Part shown: piece by piece, positions 63,521-64,000 of the stretch
How the letters are laid out: each line of letters opens with the position of its first letter
Numbering within the stretch: the stretch's first letter is position 1
DNA from: Terrimicrobiaceae bacterium
GTDB lineage: Bacteria; Verrucomicrobiota; Verrucomicrobiia; Chthoniobacterales; Terrimicrobiaceae
Length of the DNA: 64,000 nt
Assembly (NCBI GenBank): GCA_018402345.1
Contig: JAGYIV010000007.1
Coordinates: 62,001 to 126,000 of the forward strand
Reading direction: 5' to 3'
Program-made: the position numbers and the translations under genes
The notes under the pieces: generated by a model
Seen by the model: only the letters and a program-made list of their open reading frames with translations
Database searches by the model: none
What the model was told of the DNA's origin: nothing

Positions 63521-64000
63521 ATGGGTGCGTTCAGGCTTTTTTTGTTGGGATACATGGTTGCGGCAATGGCTTCCTCGTTGAATGCCGCTTCTGAGATCCG
63601 TGTGCCGTTCAACTTCCAATGGGGCGACTCGATGACGCGTGTGGAGCAGAGCCTCTCGGGCACCAAGGCGAACATTGTCGAGCGCAAGAAGACTTCGAGC
63701 GGCGAGGTGCTCGTGGTGCAGGGGATTCCCCAACGCCACTTGGACCGCACTGTGTTTTATTTCAAGGACGGGGGTTTGTCGGAGGTGGAGCTTCAATATG
63801 GCAACAATTCCTGGGACACGTCCCAATACGAGCGCTTCTTCGACGAGGTGCGCCGGAATGTGGATAAAAAATACGGCCTGGGGCGACTGGTGGTGCGGGA
63901 TCGCAACCGCGAGCAGGATGTGCTCATGACTCTGGCAGGTTACCAGTGGGTCCAGGGCTTCATGTCGCTGCGATTGTTTTTTTACACGGCGGAAAAAAAC
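63521..64000 (+). CDS. Secreted protein of unknown function, 3'-partial
   Basis: At least 160 residues, running off the window. It starts at 63521 with a signal peptide ('MGAFRLFLLGYMVAAMASSL'). The mature part ('VPFNFQWGDSMTRVEQSLSG', 'RTVFYFKDGGLSEVELQYGN') looks like an extracytoplasmic protein; I recognise no family. The 247-bp gap before it is non-coding as far as I can see. Confidence 0.7.
   Translation, partial: MGAFRLFLLGYMVAAMASSLNAASEIRVPFNFQWGDSMTRVEQSLSGTKANIVERKKTSSGEVLVVQGIPQRHLDRTVFYFKDGGLSEVELQYGNNSWDTSQYERFFDEVRRNVDKKYGLGRLVVRDRNREQDVLMTLAGYQWVQGFMSLRLFFYTAEKN

Overview
The window looks like a chromosomal segment of a GC-rich, polysaccharide-degrading bacterium. The best guess is Verrucomicrobiota or a relative in the PVC superphylum. 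That guess rests on the density of formylglycine sulfatases, a set of about 1,200-residue secreted paralogs, a Fur-sufC-sufB-sufD order and the mix of housekeeping genes. No rRNA or marker-protein comparison was possible, so the assignment is inference.

Layout. (1) 1-4.25 kb: the end of a TPR/SPINDLY-type O-GlcNAc transferase-like gene, a broken IS110 transposase and a vapBC toxin-antitoxin pair. (2) 4.25-10.8 kb: an MFS transporter, a GH38 alpha-mannosidase-like gene, a HAD phosphatase and a LacI-type regulator. (3) 10.9-30.9 kb: one long plus-strand transcription unit, mostly joined by 4-bp stop/start overlaps. It holds a sodium:solute symporter, large secreted paralog P1, a sulfatase, a six-hairpin glycosidase, P2, a sialate O-acetylesterase-like enzyme, a sulfatase, P3 and a GH43 fragment. 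(4) 30.9-34.3 kb: an AraC regulator divergent from a ThuA, Gfo/Idh/MocA and sugar-isomerase operon. (5) 34.7-41.3 kb: a sulfatase remnant, an intact sulfatase and P4, divergent from a second AraC regulator. (6) 41.3-64 kb: mainly housekeeping genes, with tRNA-Glu, -Ala, -Val and -Gly, yebC, ppgK, obg, lepA, lepB, thiE, a flagellin, fur-sufCBD, a vWA protein and an RRM protein.

Regions 2-5 read as a locus for importing and breaking down a sulfated, probably acetylated, heteroglycan. Secreted sulfatases and esterases would strip substituents, the P1-P4 family and the glycosidases would cut the chain, the symporter and MFS protein would import products, and LacI/AraC proteins would control expression. 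The substrate cannot be read from the sequence.

The most unusual items are a flagellin whose variable middle is replaced by a C-type-lectin-like domain, the P1-P4 family with two invariant glutamates about 112 residues apart, and a tRNA-Glu gene followed by two 137-bp tandem repeats that each begin with its last 19 nt. A dispersed 12-14-bp palindromic element occurs four times. Seven apparent single-base frameshifts occur: six in the accessory genes and one in the flagellin.
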